Shown here piece by piece: positions 12,843 through 27,000 of a DNA stretch of 64,000 nucleotides. Source of the DNA: Acanthaster planci (Eukaryota; Echinodermata; Asteroidea; Valvatida; Acanthasteridae); contig NW_019091526.1 in the NCBI RefSeq assembly GCF_001949145.1, positions 317,444-381,443 on the forward strand. The letters run 5' to 3'. The translations under genes and the position numbers were made by a program. Position 1 is the stretch's first letter. Every line of letters begins with the position of its first letter. The notes under the pieces were generated by a model. It had not been told where the DNA came from. It saw only the letters and a program-made list of their open reading frames with translations, and made no database searches.

Positions 12843-12899
12843 NTTCGGAAGTGATTTTTTAGAGAAGCAAATAAATAAACAAGAACTAATTTTTTTCCC

Positions 12900-14200
12900 A
12901 CATTATTTTTCTTATCGAATAGGAAAACTTCATAGGTTTGGGAAGCACGCCATTATAAATGTCAACTTTCAGGCTCAAAAACAAGTCCCCTGGCATTTAT
13001 CCAACCAACCGGGACTGATCAAATCTGTCATAATTTACAAAAAAGATCCGCTGTACCAGACATTATCCTTGTCAAAAAGGCGAATTTCCCGGAAAATGTA
13101 AAAGTTGCCCGAGTTACTCCCATGTCAAAATGGAGATCCTGTAGAGTAAGCTCAGTTGCCTATTTACTGGTAGATTTCAGTATTATTTATAAAATCCTTG
13201 AAAGAGTTGTAACAATTGTACTGTAAAATTCTTCGATAAACACAGCCTTATTTCATTCAACCTATGCAGTTTTCGATCTAAGTACTCAACATCAAAGGCA
13301 CAAGTAGAGTTTGCAGAAAAAATAGTTTAAGGTTTTATAGGTGAAATGTCAAATTTGACATTTATCACATTTTTTTTCTAAACTTAACTTTATACTATAC
13401 AGTACACATGCAGTTGCTCATAGCTGGTGTAAAAGTTATTTGCATTACCGTCAGCAATAAGTAAAGATTCGTAACTGCCTATTCTGTGGGGATTCTTTAC
13501 AAGGACCTCTATTCTAATTGATATAAACCAACGACATCTCAAAAACGTCGACATTTCCATGATTCGTTTCGCATGCAGTATCTTTCACAGCAACAAAAGT
13601 CTTGTCTCCCTCTTGCAATTGCATGATTTTTAGAAGCAGCGAAGGGGTATAGTAAATTCATCAAACCTTCACATTGTATTGAATGAAACATTTTGTTAAA
13701 AAGGTCAACAAGTCTACATTTTGGTAGTTTTTATTGAAGATAAATGGACTTGGAAGTTTCACATTGACGGAAATTCGAGTGATTAAGTACACATTGATTG
13801 TACTTGACTTTTTCTCAATGGTTTCTCGCCATGTTAAAAAACTATCAGAGTATCCATTGTAAGAGGTCTATTGGAGAAATCGGTAGACTTAAAGCAGATT
13901 GTTTCTCCTGAAGGCCTCAAATCTATTTACTCTTCATTATTACTTCCTTACTTTTCTCATTGTAAGATTGTTCAGAAATACTCTTCGTAATAACTTCTAG
14001 AAATAATTGCTCTGGCAACAAATTGTTCACATTTTAACAAATTTATCATTTAGGGCTCACAGTCAACCAATTTGATAGAATTAAGGATAAATAACAAACT
14101 TTATATTTAATAACATTTGTCACTCTATTATGCTTAATATCAACTTTTACACAATTGTAATTTCAGAGCTTCATCTGACTAAACTTAGGCTACGCTTCTT
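12900..14200 (+). mobile_element. Decayed non-LTR retrotransposon (reverse transcriptase region)
   Basis: Short frame-shifted pieces read like the RT of a Jockey/CR1-type LINE. Near 13.09 kb there is an FPGNVKVARVTPMSK-like block; near 13.23-13.33 kb KFFDKHSLISFN and KYSTSKAQVEFAEKI; near 13.83-13.95 kb HVKKLSEYP, GEIGRLKADC and SIYSSLLLPYFSHC. Stops and frame changes between them make it a dead copy lying 3' of CMAH. Confidence 0.65.
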
Positions 14201-14827
14201 GAAAACCTTTGCCCGTCATGTTACGGCACGTGAAAAACCCCAACCGCGACATGTATAGCTTTGAATTTAGCACACATGGATGCATGCACATTTTCAAATT
14301 TAGACAATGTGAAAGACATTAGTAAAATTGCATCGACTGCAAACGGCGTTTTTGAAGGCGAGGCCGTTGTGCACGACTCGCAAAAAATCACTTTTTGTGC
14401 AACGCCAAGCCAACTCCTAGCACTGCCACTGTCATTACCAGCAGGGGTCCCGACCATTGCTTCACATTAGTCCAGTGCGCCCTCAGAGTGTGACAACAGT
14501 TTGTCGAGCTAGCTACGCCTGACCTCCCGTTGGTTAGTCTGCCATAGGTGGTGCTGTTGCTCCTAGTTGTGTCTGTACATTGAAGAAAAACAGAAAAAAA
14601 GGTGTTCTAACTTCCACATTATTCAATGAAACCTATAACTTGATGTAATAATGCAAGATCTGCAGACCTGGGACTACTGAGTCTGCTCTTTGTATGTGAT
14701 TATGCGTATTTCTACCTAACCATAGAGCGGCGGGATAACTTGTTACCTATGCTAAGGAATGATTCGGTGTTAATCATCTCTGTACCAGCTAGTGCCTGAT
14801 CTATATAAAGCCATGCAGTCGATGACC

Positions 14828-15056
14828 TCACGTTTGCAGTTTAATGAAAACCTTCGTCCTCACACAACAGGTACACATTAAAACATGTCTCGTGCAAAGT
14901 AAAAGGTTTAAAAGCGTACTATGATTGTCAGAGGCAGACGCAAGACTTGGCTTCCAGATATCTTTTCGTGGTGCACTTTCTCCCTTCATTTCCGCTAAGA
15001 AAGAGGCCCAGTCTGGTTCCTTCCTGGGTAGTAGAATCTGCATGTGGTTCCAAAAC
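14828..15056 (-). CDS. CMAH: CMAH terminal exon with C-terminal extension
   Basis: The exon begins FWNHMQILLPRKEPDWASFL, aligning with the mammalian FWNHFQIKLPLTPPDWKSFL, where the mammalian protein is nearly finished. Here the frame stays open for about 55 more residues, including a Cys-rich run (LLCTRHVLMCTCCVRTK), to TGA at 14830-14828. This tail could be real and lineage-specific, or a donor inside the exon could lead to another last exon. No decision is possible without transcript data. Confidence 0.85.
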
Positions 15057-18000
15057 CTTAGGGGCAATAAGACGCGAGGCCAATCTATAATTTTAATATA
15101 TGCATAACTACGGGTTGAAGAGCTAGTGGCCCCATTAAACATATACGACCTATTTGAAAGTTTGAATGTACATCAACACGCATAGGTGACCAAAGCGGAC
15201 CCTCTTAAAACATGAGATCACCTCCATGCGTCCACTTGACGTGGGCTCGGCGGTTTTGACGCTTTAAAGATGCGTGCAAGTCAACTTGAAAGTTTGGTGT
15301 TATGAGTAGCAATCAGTGGTGTAGCCACGGGGTGCCCCCCCACTAGTAACATCCTAGCTACGCCAATGGTAGCAATGACTACCTGTTTTTACAATGAGGG
15401 CCTGATTGCCCAAACAGGCACAAGAGGCACTGTTGTTGGGACTTCTGAAAAATTCCAGGCATGTACGAAGATATGCCTCTCATGATACATGTGCATTTCG
15501 ATTACCGGAAAACCTTCAAACTAGTTACTGTATAGCAGGCTACAGCTACTGCATAGCTAACATGAAATGTGAGACCTCCAGCTCTTACCAGCGCAATGAA
15601 ATTGGTGCTGGTGCCTATTCTTGCGACACTGGGCGTGCGACTAGCCAGTGGTGTAAGTGGGGCTCTCATTTTGCAGGGGAGTGCGCACGTGGGGGCTCTC
15701 ATTTTCTGGAGGGGCACTCAATTGGTTCAGTCACAAGACAAATGTGGACTAATACCAGATATTCCCCTCTAAGTTTTAAAGGGGGGGGGGGACGCGGGGA
15801 CACAGGCCCCATGATCTCTGTAGTTCTTTCTGCCACTGTGTCTATTGTAGTGTTCATGGAACACCTAATGCGGCCCTATTGACAAAACGCGAATTGCATT
15901 TATCTGTGATGCTGCATATATACAACAGACAATGGATAACCATCAAAGGTGGCTTAACAGATCCTGTAATTAACCTCTTTCGAACAATTCAATTGCTCAT
16001 TTCAACTATAGATGTAATGGGAATTGTTTCTTCCGTTGCAGACTTACAAATAGTGGAACATGTCAGGCTCACGGGAGATGCGATTGTTGAAGCCGATATA
16101 AAGGTCGTCCCAGAAAAGACCCCATCGCACCGTCTGACGGTGTACCCCAATACGGTTCTCCATCTGAACAATTAAAGGAATGAAAAAAGAAAAAAAAAGA
16201 TTAGAAGCCCGCACTCGGTCGTTTCCTTCACTTTCTTTCTCAACTAATAAGAAAGGTTTTTGTAGTGTAAAACATGGACTCATGAATATCGCCCCAGCTT
16301 ATAGTATCGCGCATACTTAATTTCAACCAGGCACTCGTGTGAAGCTAGGATTTCATGCATCCTTGAGACGGAATTCCACGGGGTCCACGTTTCACTCGGT
16401 GTGTCAATGATCATTAACTTACTCAGCTAGCTACGGGTAGCACTTTGCCGAGCGGACTGCAAGAGCAAAAAAATTTCCTATTTGGAACGTGTCGGAGAAG
16501 CTTGGAAAAGTTTCTTTCAGTAAGGCCGAGTATAGAGCCTGCTTTTTTGACGTCACAAACGTGTTTTTCAAACAGGTGACTGCTAAAACCATGGTTGGCC
16601 GTCGATACAAAAATAAAAAAAACACAAAGTGTTAAGAATCCCGCGCAGCAATCAGAATACTGGATAATAATGCATGTATTACTAAATATTTACTAAGAAT
16701 ACAACCCTATTCAAAATCGATGAGACAAATGTCTATTTGAACGAATTGGAGGTAACATCGAAAACCAACCCAAAGGTGATATTTCTGCAAACTCTGGCCG
16801 CCCATACAAGTTGTAGGCAAAATGAGAGTGGTCTATAAAGAATTATTAGTTTTCTCATAATGACTCAGACAGTGTTTATTTGAGCTCTCAGGCTGGGCGC
16901 AAAAGTCGTGGCTGCGGCAGGCAGTCACACGCATGTCTATGTAAGTGGAAGTTGCCATTGGCTTATGGTTGAAATATATATGCCAATCATACGTTTGAAG
17001 CCAAACCACGGTGGTTGTGCGCTTTTTGTATTGCGCATGTCTGGTGTGTATTAGACTCACATTGTAGCCGTTCATCGGTATATCAACAGTAAAAACACCG
17101 CCAACTTGTGTGAATTGCGAGAGTCAAGCCCTTACGGAATAATGGTTTGTGATGTATGGGGTGTGGGTTCGAATCCTGGGTCAAAATTGAAGACAAGGAG
17201 GGTTTTCCAGGAAACTAAAGCCCGAATATTGTAGGAGCCTAATTTCACACGTGAAGTTTTCATGGTTGGTTGAACATCATAGATGTCATGCATGGTTGTG
17301 AACCGTGGTTTGGCTTCATACGTGTGATTGCATATATGGCTCTCATGGATATAATCTGGTTAGTAAGTGACTTCGTCACAAAGGCGCACGCGCCACGATT
17401 TGCACGCTCCCATTGGACGATCGCTGAAGTTGCGCGTTAACTTTCGGTTCCATGGTTCTATGGGTGAGTTCGATTAGCTTAGTTAGTCTAACTTACACGA
17501 GAGCGTTTGTTTAGCCATCACGTGATCTTCGTGCCTGCCCTGGTGTCAGCCACCTCTACCCCGGCTGGCGAGAGGGTCTCTGGAGGCTGCCCTAGTGTAA
17601 TGACGTCACGGATGGACTGTTCGAGCATGGACATGATGGAACGTTGCGGGGACTGGACGTTTTTCGCAGAATGCCTTGGCGAATACACTGCAATGTTCGA
17701 TTAGCTTCATTTCGAGGCTTCCCTTGCGTGTAACACCGGCGTATTCAGGGAAGCTAATCGAACGCACCGTGTGTAAACGACGATCAATGGACGTACTCTA
17801 TGTGCTGTGCAGTGGGCGTGGTTTAAACTGAAGTGACGTCACACTTACGAACCGGGTAGGTGCATGTGCTATTCCCTGTCATAGACTTATTGTTGTGACG
17901 CAAGATCGGTACCAAGGCTTTCTCGTATGGAAAGTTCACATTATTTGTTTGTAGCTTCTTATCTCAGGGAGCTGTGCTCAAGATTTTTAGTCTATGATGA

Positions 18001-21000
18001 GTGCAATGAAGAGGTATATGTTCGTTCTCAAAATGAAAAACACATGTTAACCGAATGACGTCAGACAACATGCGCACCTCAAGATAATTATGTTCTCTTT
18101 CTGGTCGCTCTGATGGGAAGGTCGGTTCCTCTCCAAGAAAGTCAACTAGAAAATCGTAGCCTCCAACAACGGGCTGAAAATCGTCATCCCTCTCAATCAT
18201 CTATAAAAGAAACACATTAAACAATGCGTCTCGGTCAATCTCAATATCCCTTCTGCTTGCTCCTGTGTGCGTGACTGGATGAAGGAAAATCGCTAGTGAA
18301 ATAGGCAAATTACTTTCGCATCTATAGATATGGTATAGGATTTACAAATTGACAACGACACACCAGCACAGCATAATCAAACAATAAAAGTGTTACTAAT
18401 GTAGACAGATCTGAATTTTCAAACATTACATCTCTTATGACGAATCTTTCTGACAAAACAAATAATTTTTTTGGAAGTAAGCCTTTTTTTTAAGAAGGGG
18501 CTTAAGTTTTGTTTTCCTTAAAGAATCCGTAATGTAAATTTCGTCTTTAGAACGTTTTGTGCAATTTCTACCCCTCTTAAATGTAAGAAAATATCATAAA
18601 TGTCCATTGGCTCCTCTCATTACAAAATATACTCTTTAAACATTCATAATTCTTCTCCTGACAAACGAGGCTGAAGTCATTCTTGGAAGATACAATTCAT
18701 TATAGGGGCTTCTGTTTAAGAGACCAAAATGTGCTCATTCAAAATATTCATTAGAAAACTTTGCTCACACTGGCTAACTGTAATGAACTGAAAAAACAAA
18801 GAACCATGAAAGTAAACAAACTTACGTATTCAAAATAAAATCTTGGAAATTTCTGGTACCAAAAAGAGCTCTAAAGCATGGGATTCTGCCACAGACGAAA
18901 TCAGCTATGCAAATTTGCATTCGCATAAAAACAAAAAAGGCAATAAAATGACCTTTAAATGGATAAAAGGGGCACAAAAGAATATATACCAGATCTGCGT
19001 CATACACTCACTTTGTATGGTTCCCTTAACTCAATGTGTTTGAACAAGACAGTTCGCCCATTTCCAATTAATTATACGCCCAATTAACGAATATAAGCAT
19101 TTGAATCTGTTGTCTATAGGTCAAGGGCTTCAGTCCTTTGAAAAAAATGGGCGAGAACGCAGTGACAATAAACTTAGCCGTAGCCCTGAAAGCCTGTTTG
19201 GACACGGCCTTACCGAAGTTTCCAACTGAAGTTAGTCAACACGCGTTCCTGCAAGTTATGGCAATATTCACCCAGTTTTATATAATAAACAATTAATTAA
19301 TCAAACTGATAAGCAAGTGTAGAAATATGCCAACTGTCACGTTGAACCGGACATAAATCTTTTTTTATCCATATTTTAAAAATAAAGGTATCACCATTTT
19401 AACTTAATACAGAGGGGTCACACTTGTCAAAAACTCGGAGGATGATAAAAGATGCCTACAAGAAATGAAATAGCTGGACACTGAAATCTGAGCACATTGC
19501 TGGTTATTTTACCAATTCCCTCAAAGTTTAAGGAAAAGTGCATCAGTAGCAAGTGGGAAAAATTTATATCAACCACATCAAAATTAGAAATATGGTGGAA
19601 AACGTTTGGAGTGATAAAAGGTAATCCAAAGTGGGATGAGAGGTGACAAAATATTATTTCAAAGGCGGGCCGATGTTGTGTATTTGCCGATAGATAGACA
19701 GGATCGAAATCGTTTAATTCTTTCGCAGATGGATAGGATTGGTTGAAACTCTTTCATTCAGATTTTAATAGCAATCTGCACTCAAAACGCTGGAGCATGA
19801 ATAATCCAGAATTTATCGAGTTGTACCCCTCTACAAGGCTGAGATCCGCCATCCGCCACAACCACATTTTCGGGGTGACTTGTGAATTATTTTCCAACTT
19901 TACAAGAGGGTTACTGGGAGCGCTTACCCTGATAACGAGGTTGTAGTTCTTGAACCCCGCCCATCTGTAGTAGAACTGGATCCACTCTGGATACGCAAAG
20001 ATCTCGTCTTCAATGTTAGAGTTGATCTTGTTGACGTATTTCTCAAAATCCCAGCTGCAGGATAAGTACCAGAGTTTACATTCGAGTCACAAATCAAAGT
20101 CTCAACTGATATCTTCCATTGTGACAGTATATACAGCTATCATGACTGCTTACCAAAGCTGAGCGCATTTTTGTTTTTGATCAGACTACAACAGGAGATC
20201 AACAACAGTGTGTTCTGTTTGTTCTGTGCCTTGTCTATCTTTGTGTGCAACATAATTGTGTTAATATTGTGTGAAACGTTTTAACATTCAATGTTTGCTT
20301 CGACGTTATCGTTAAACAATATTATTGATGAATACAAATACCACGTCTATATCCCATCCTGGTAATCGCCCACACCTGTAAGTTTTAAGGCCGGTTCATA
20401 CTTCAGGCAAATGCGAAAGCGAAGCGAATTTGACGAAACAAAAGATTTCCAACGAAATTTCGCTCGAGTGAAAATATGTTCAACTTTCGCGAATTCGCAA
20501 CGCGACTACTGGATCCAACGTCACAAACTCGCGTTTGTGTTCGCTTTGGTGTGAAGGCCGCTTCATACTTCGGGAATCTGAACACATTTCAACTCGAGCG
20601 AAATTTTGCTGCACATATTTAGTGACGTCAAATTCGCTTCGCCTTTACTTCGCCTGCAGTATGAAGTTAACTGGCCTTAAATTAAAAGGGTCCCATGTTT
20701 ACCAGCTTTGCTTCTTTTGAGCCCCTCTGCAGTTTTCACTCTCCTTTGGTAGAATAATTTTCGAGATATATCTACGCGTATATATTTGTGAACGCTGTGG
20801 AAATAAATGAACTGAACTGAAAATGGGCGTAAATCCCTATGGCGGATCATATTTCTCCCACACTTTCTGACTGAGCGGATGGGTTACTGAATCATTCCGC
20901 CCGCATTTTTACGTGCTGAGAAAAAAATTAGGTTTAATGTGAAGAATTGTTTGTAGTTCCGAACAACCACAATAATATTCTAGTTGTAAAGAGCCACAAA

Positions 21001-24000
21001 TACCGCACTGATGTAAAGTTCTGCAGAGGTGTACTGTACATCTGGATCATGAACATCGTCCCTGAGGGTGATATGGTGTCAGTACCCCCCACAGACTTTT
21101 CAAATTTCCATGGCCGGGTAAGTCATCTGCCCCCTACCCCGTCCCCCAGTTCCCAGTACAAATTTACGCCACTGGAACCGAACTGGACTGAGATAGGCCT
21201 ATGACTTGCTTTACCAACATTTCCAACTCGGGGAGACAGTTGTAAAATATCGCTAAACTAACCGGCTTCGGGATGGAGGTGGGAGGGGCGAGTTGAGTGG
21301 AATTAAACTTAGTTGAAGAGCCATGTACGTGGCTAGAATTTGAATTGCGTCTTTTTGCCCTGGTACGAGGACGACCAGAGCACACTGGTCGAAACGTCGA
21401 GTTCACACTCAACAGTTCACACTCAACAGTTCACACTCAACAGTTCACACTCAACGGTTATCAGAACCATAACTCTTTCAAAAGAGATCCATCCACACGG
21501 TGTTACGGCAAGCCCTCTCTTTAGTCTATATCCACCATGGAAAGCTTAAAGTTTTATCTAATATAATAATGTAAAGCTTGAACTACTATTCAACAAACTG
21601 AGTTGTACTAGTTAATAAAGTCGTCATGTAGTAACGTAGTTTAATCACTCTTATTACCTGTCTTTGAAGACTTTGCTTCCTGCTGGAGGATCATGAATGA
21701 AATCACTGTGGCATAGAAAACAGTTGAATGCAGTGCGGTTAGTAGGCATATTTGGTTTGCTTGTTGGTTTGTCCGTGGTTGACAGGTTTGTCTTTTGCTC
21801 GAGTTATCATTTATTTTTTTCTTGACTGGTCACTTATCAGCCATCTGGTCAGTCAGTTTTGCGAGTAGATATTTAAACAGTCAGCCGATCTAACACGGCT
21901 GCCTATCTGACAGACGTGTTGGTAAGAGAGTTATTGGATCGGCAAAACGGTCGACGGGCCTGTTTTCCGGGCCATGGCTCTGCCATGCCATTGACCATTT
22001 GGGTCACTCATCTCTAGAAGTGACAGCCATTTTAAGCTTACAAGTGAGGTTACAGTCAGCAGGTCATTCAGGGACAATAAGTGTTCCATCGGGAAGTCAC
22101 AAGCCAAGTCACCAGTATTTTGTATATTAACCCTAAGTTGCCGACATCCTTTTTTGGCACTGGTAACCGATGGAACCTTGCTTATAATGATGCTAAGCAG
22201 AGCACCAGCTAGTTTTGCTTAAGTATTCCAAACATGGCACCCTCTGTTGCTTTCGTAGATCTTAATTGTTCCCCCCCCCAAAAAAGGAAATTTGCAGCAC
22301 CTGCAGAAATTCCTTGCAATACCCACAAGCAATTGCACTGGTATATTCTGAAGCTCAGGTCGTCGTTCAAGATCGAATTCACATATGGGCCCATGACATG
22401 AGTTTTGTTGAAAAATATTTGTTGGAATTTTCTATTCTTCTTAAATGTAAGAAAACTCCATATTGACACCCCTTGGTTACTCTCACTGGAAAACTACAGG
22501 TTACATTTTCCATGATGCAGAGGCACATTGTTTGCGTAATGTTATTGCAGGAAGTTCGGGTCCTCTCTGTCTGAATTGGGAACTAAATCGTGCTTATTAA
22601 AATATTTAAGAGCAAATTTTGCTCACTTGAGTACTACTCTGAACAGAAAATGTAACGACTTACCAACGTACATGTTAACAAAATTTACAAACACAAATTA
22701 ATAATAAATTCGGGCATTTATTAAATGCAGACATCATACCCTGCTCATAAATACTTCAATTCGCATAAATTTATCCATTACAAAAAAAAACAAAAGGTAA
22801 AAAAGTCCCCATCTCAACAAAAATGGAAATAAAGTTAAATGGGAAAAAAAAGAGTTTTTATAAGAACTGCATCAAAAGATTACAGAGCCTGGGCCCATTT
22901 ACCTGTCTCCACTGATTGCTTTCTGTAAATCCAGCACCGCACCTGGGCGGGGAGTCCACGTATTTATATGAGGGGCGTTCCGCCGGATCAGATCGTTCAG
23001 TGCAGCTGGGTCGTTCTTGGTATTGACCGACCTGATGTACCTGGTGATCGGCAGGAAATAGTCGTTTAGTTTCAAGGACTGAGAAACATCATTCTCGGTA
23101 GCATTCCCCGAATAGGCGAATCTGTGCACTGCCCATTTCCAGACCAAGGGGGCATTTCCAATGCCCGATCAACTATTGTTTACTGTTCCAGTTTGTCATC
23201 TCGAAGACTCGGAGTACACAAAACAAATTGCAACTATCACGCCCCTGTCTGCATTTTGGACGTAATATACGCACAAACTAGGACACATAACTGAAGTAGT
23301 AATACAATTCACAGACATGCAAAAGTGTCGCAAGGCAACTTGGCCTGATGTTGTAAATCCCTTTCCAATCCCCCACCCCAAATATAAAAGAAATCTAGAC
23401 TTCACTGACTGATCAGAGGGGTGTGCCTCAACGAAGTAGCCGGCAAAGGGACAGTAGACCTTCGGGTTAGTGTCCCGTACAAGCCTCATCTTGTAGTCCA
23501 GCAGTTTACGACGTTCGCGCTTCACAAACTCGGCTTTCCATTCCTCTTTGGACGAAAAAGGGGAAAACGGTTATCTCCTGCACGAGAGGGAGTGAGCATA
23601 TTGCTGAGTGCCACTCGAATCACAGAAGTTTGGCACCTCGACTCAAGTTCTGTTGGGTATAAACTGACTCATCATAATTTGAATCATTACGAGCAAATTA
23701 TCGACGCATTTCAAGAAGCTTTTTGGAAGACTTGAGTAGACTCTACTCAAAGGATAATAATCCTGGAGTCCGAAAACTGCAAAAGTAGAAAAATGTCATT
23801 CTGATTTTCAGGTAGCAGAAAGGTAGAAAACTCTAAAATTGCATGTTACAAAGACGTAAAATCTGCTTTTTAACAATTCTGATAGCAGAGAAGCAGATGG
23901 CCACTTTTCGTCCTCCATTATCTTGTTCCAAAACTGATTACAATGCGCGGCGTTAGATGCGCACACTACAGGGGGAATTTGAACTGCTACGGCTATATCG

Positions 24001-27000
24001 CTATATCCAGCAAGAAATGAGTGCCTCCCATTATGTCCACTCATTATAAACACTCTAAACTACTGTTACCTAACACATCCCCCCTAGATGTCTGAAAAGA
24101 ATTCCTAAGATTGCAGTGAAACAATGACCAACGCAAGGGGGGGGATTCTCCCCGTCTCGTATCTTGCTTCATATGGCCATTTGGCTAGACGAGCAAAGGG
24201 ACTATCGTCTTTGGCAGCTGGAGGGAATTACATGACAATTTTAAATCTAGGCTGTATGCTCACATGGTCAAAGTGTTTTGTAGAAAGGCTCAAGACACTG
24301 GAATGTGACGTCAGAAACATACCGACGCCTATGTGTTATGTTACAGGAAGTATCTAAGCTCTGGCCGGTTTCATGCAGTTGGCTAAATCACCTATGGTGA
24401 CGACTCCCCTGTTTTTTCGATTTTACGAAGTCGGCCGCTGGAAAAGTAAATAAAAGCCCAGTCTACCTTCCATTGGCGTCGCGGGAGGGGGTGCTACACC
24501 AACCCCAGGAAAAAAGCCGAAAAGAGGGGAAAATAAATGCGAATGGCATTTTAAGAAGAGATGAAATGGAATAAAAATCACTAATCTGCTTGAAAAACAT
24601 CGAAACTGACCAGTGACTACTCCCTTGCACTGTTTGTCGTTTTTCAGTCAGTTGCCGAAGAGTGCTCGCCCCCCGGGATATTTCTGCCCCAGAAAAATGT
24701 TTTGTGCCCACTCTGGGCGGCGACACCCAGCACCCTTCAGAACGGAATTTGGTTGAATATCCCTTTTCGCATCCATCCCTCGGTCAAAATTAATAACCAT
24801 AACAACCTTTGCTACGCCATGAATGGAAAAGATATTCACAGTGCAATTCAGTCAACATCTCTGTGTAGACTTTGGGGAAAAAAGAAAATTCAACACAATT
24901 AAAACAAAGTCGAAATGGTTGAATAAAAATCAGACAGCATCCCAGATCATTATTTTCCACAGCATGCATATAGTAACATGGGTTTCACCACATTTTAGGG
25001 GCAACTGTTTCAGATGGAAATATCGTCAAAATGCATTGAGAAAGTGAGAAACTTAATTATGCGTTCTTCTTGTTTTGTCGAAGGGGGTATCTAAAAGTTT
25101 TCCTTTTATTTAATCGTTTGCATTCTCTGATACTGTCTGACTTAAAGATAGAAGACCACGAGGGATTGTGGGACACACGTATACCTGTGTATTTCCCGCC
25201 GGAAAATGTCATGGGGAAGCCCGAGGCACCGCCGGCAAAATCACTTAGCATCAAGTCTACACCCGAGGGCAAACGTCCACCGTTGGGATTGGTGCAGTCT
25301 ACTGTGTTTAAAATAAGGTGACCTGCGTGTATTACATAAAGAAAACACGATTAATTCACATTAATTTTCTAGGGAGCTCTGGCAGTTGTCATCCAAGTAG
25401 TTGAGATCCCGACATATTTTACTAGTAGGGTGATGACATTTTACAGGCAAGATGTCGACGTCCAAATGTAAGACAGGCTTGATTATCATGTCATGTCAGC
25501 ATTCTGAGAATGGGACTTCAGCTTCCAGGCATGTTGTGTCTTGGGATGACGGCATATTGCAGGCAAAATAATAAACAAGTTTGGTATTTCAAATAAGCAG
25601 GGTCATTCGGGAACAGAGCACGCACGACCGAGTCGGGTTTTGCCAGGGGCTCCCCGAAAGGACAGACAACGCACGCGCGTCCTAATGACCTCGCGTCATC
25701 ACGTCCAAAACGCGTCCCGCGCACGCATATGTTCTTTTCAGGAAGGTAAAGAACGGACGTTATGCTCTGCGTTGCACTTTCAAATGGAGTTTTTCAAAAC
25801 TGGATGAGTCATTTTTCTTTAAAACGTCATTTTTCCCCCCCAGGAATACTGAGTTGTGCACATGGAATAGACAAAATTGGAAAGAATAATAGTTGAAGTT
25901 TGTGCTACGGTAAATTACCCAGAAAGAGATGGAAAACTGAGTCGAGAAAGAGGAATGTCCTTTCATAAGTAACTTCCCCTTTCATATCTTGTCTTATGAT
26001 TTATGTAGGTCTATAACATTACAGAGTATAACACGTATCAAATCAAACAACAGAAATAAATTTATATAAGGGGGCGTGAGCTTTCAAGAACGTTGACATA
26101 GAAGTTTGCTGAATGTTTCTTGATGACCACTCATCACTCATACGATATGGACTCATAAGGTGCTGTCGACTGCAGCCTTGAATTACAAGCTTTCGAATAC
26201 GACTTTCCATTAAAGCTATGCCGCTTATAAGTATTTCTGTTACGTTTTTAGATGGGAAACGCGTATCATAGGCTTCTCGAATTTTTCCTGGGCTCTGCCA
26301 TTACTAGTCACGTGACGTGAATGAGGCTAGAAATTTTGAACGCGCAGAAACTCGGCGTGACGATCACTTCTCACTGCAACTCTGCAGATGGTTGTGCAGG
26401 CGCATGTTGCGTGAAGAAATATCAGCAATTCTTAGTTGGTTATCCAATACCCTGACATCACTCAACGCACTTATACCCACGCCAGTTCGGTAAGGCTGTG
26501 TAAAAATGGTGGATCTAAAACATTTCAAACGCTGTCATATTGCTAAACCAAGGAAGAAATGCACAACATAGAAAGCTACCCCGAATACTCAAGCACCTGA
26601 CATATTAGTATGAGCTATACGACATGATATTGCATCATCGGTTTCTTCATCATATAGAAATTAACCTCATCATCAAATCCTAGAGGTACCACAACACCCT
26701 TGCAGTGAGTGAGTGTGAAGAACTCAATTTGACCAACCATAATCTACGTCTCAAAAATAAACGTTTCTTGGAAAAGATAGCTTTATGCCAGAACGGCTTA
26801 CCTTTGTAGTCGACGAGTAAGCACGTGTCCATATCAGGGTGTACACCATCCATCATAATCATAAATCGCATGTCTTTGTTAATCTGCTCAAATTTGAATT
26901 GAAAAGACAAAAGAAGTACCTCATGTCTTTGTTTTAATCTACATTACTGCTCAGGGCTGCAGGTTTGCACTGTGCATGAAATCACCACACTCCGAGTAGA

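Noticed and set aside
15406-15882. 158-codon plus frame
   Set aside because: Starts at a TTG, lies in CMAH intron 13, and includes a poly-G tract and MITE scraps.
21360-21400. Phrase cagagcacactggtcgaaacgtcgag as a second Penelope-like element end
   Set aside because: Similar phrases occur near the 3' parts of such elements, but no RT or endonuclease piece is found beside it.
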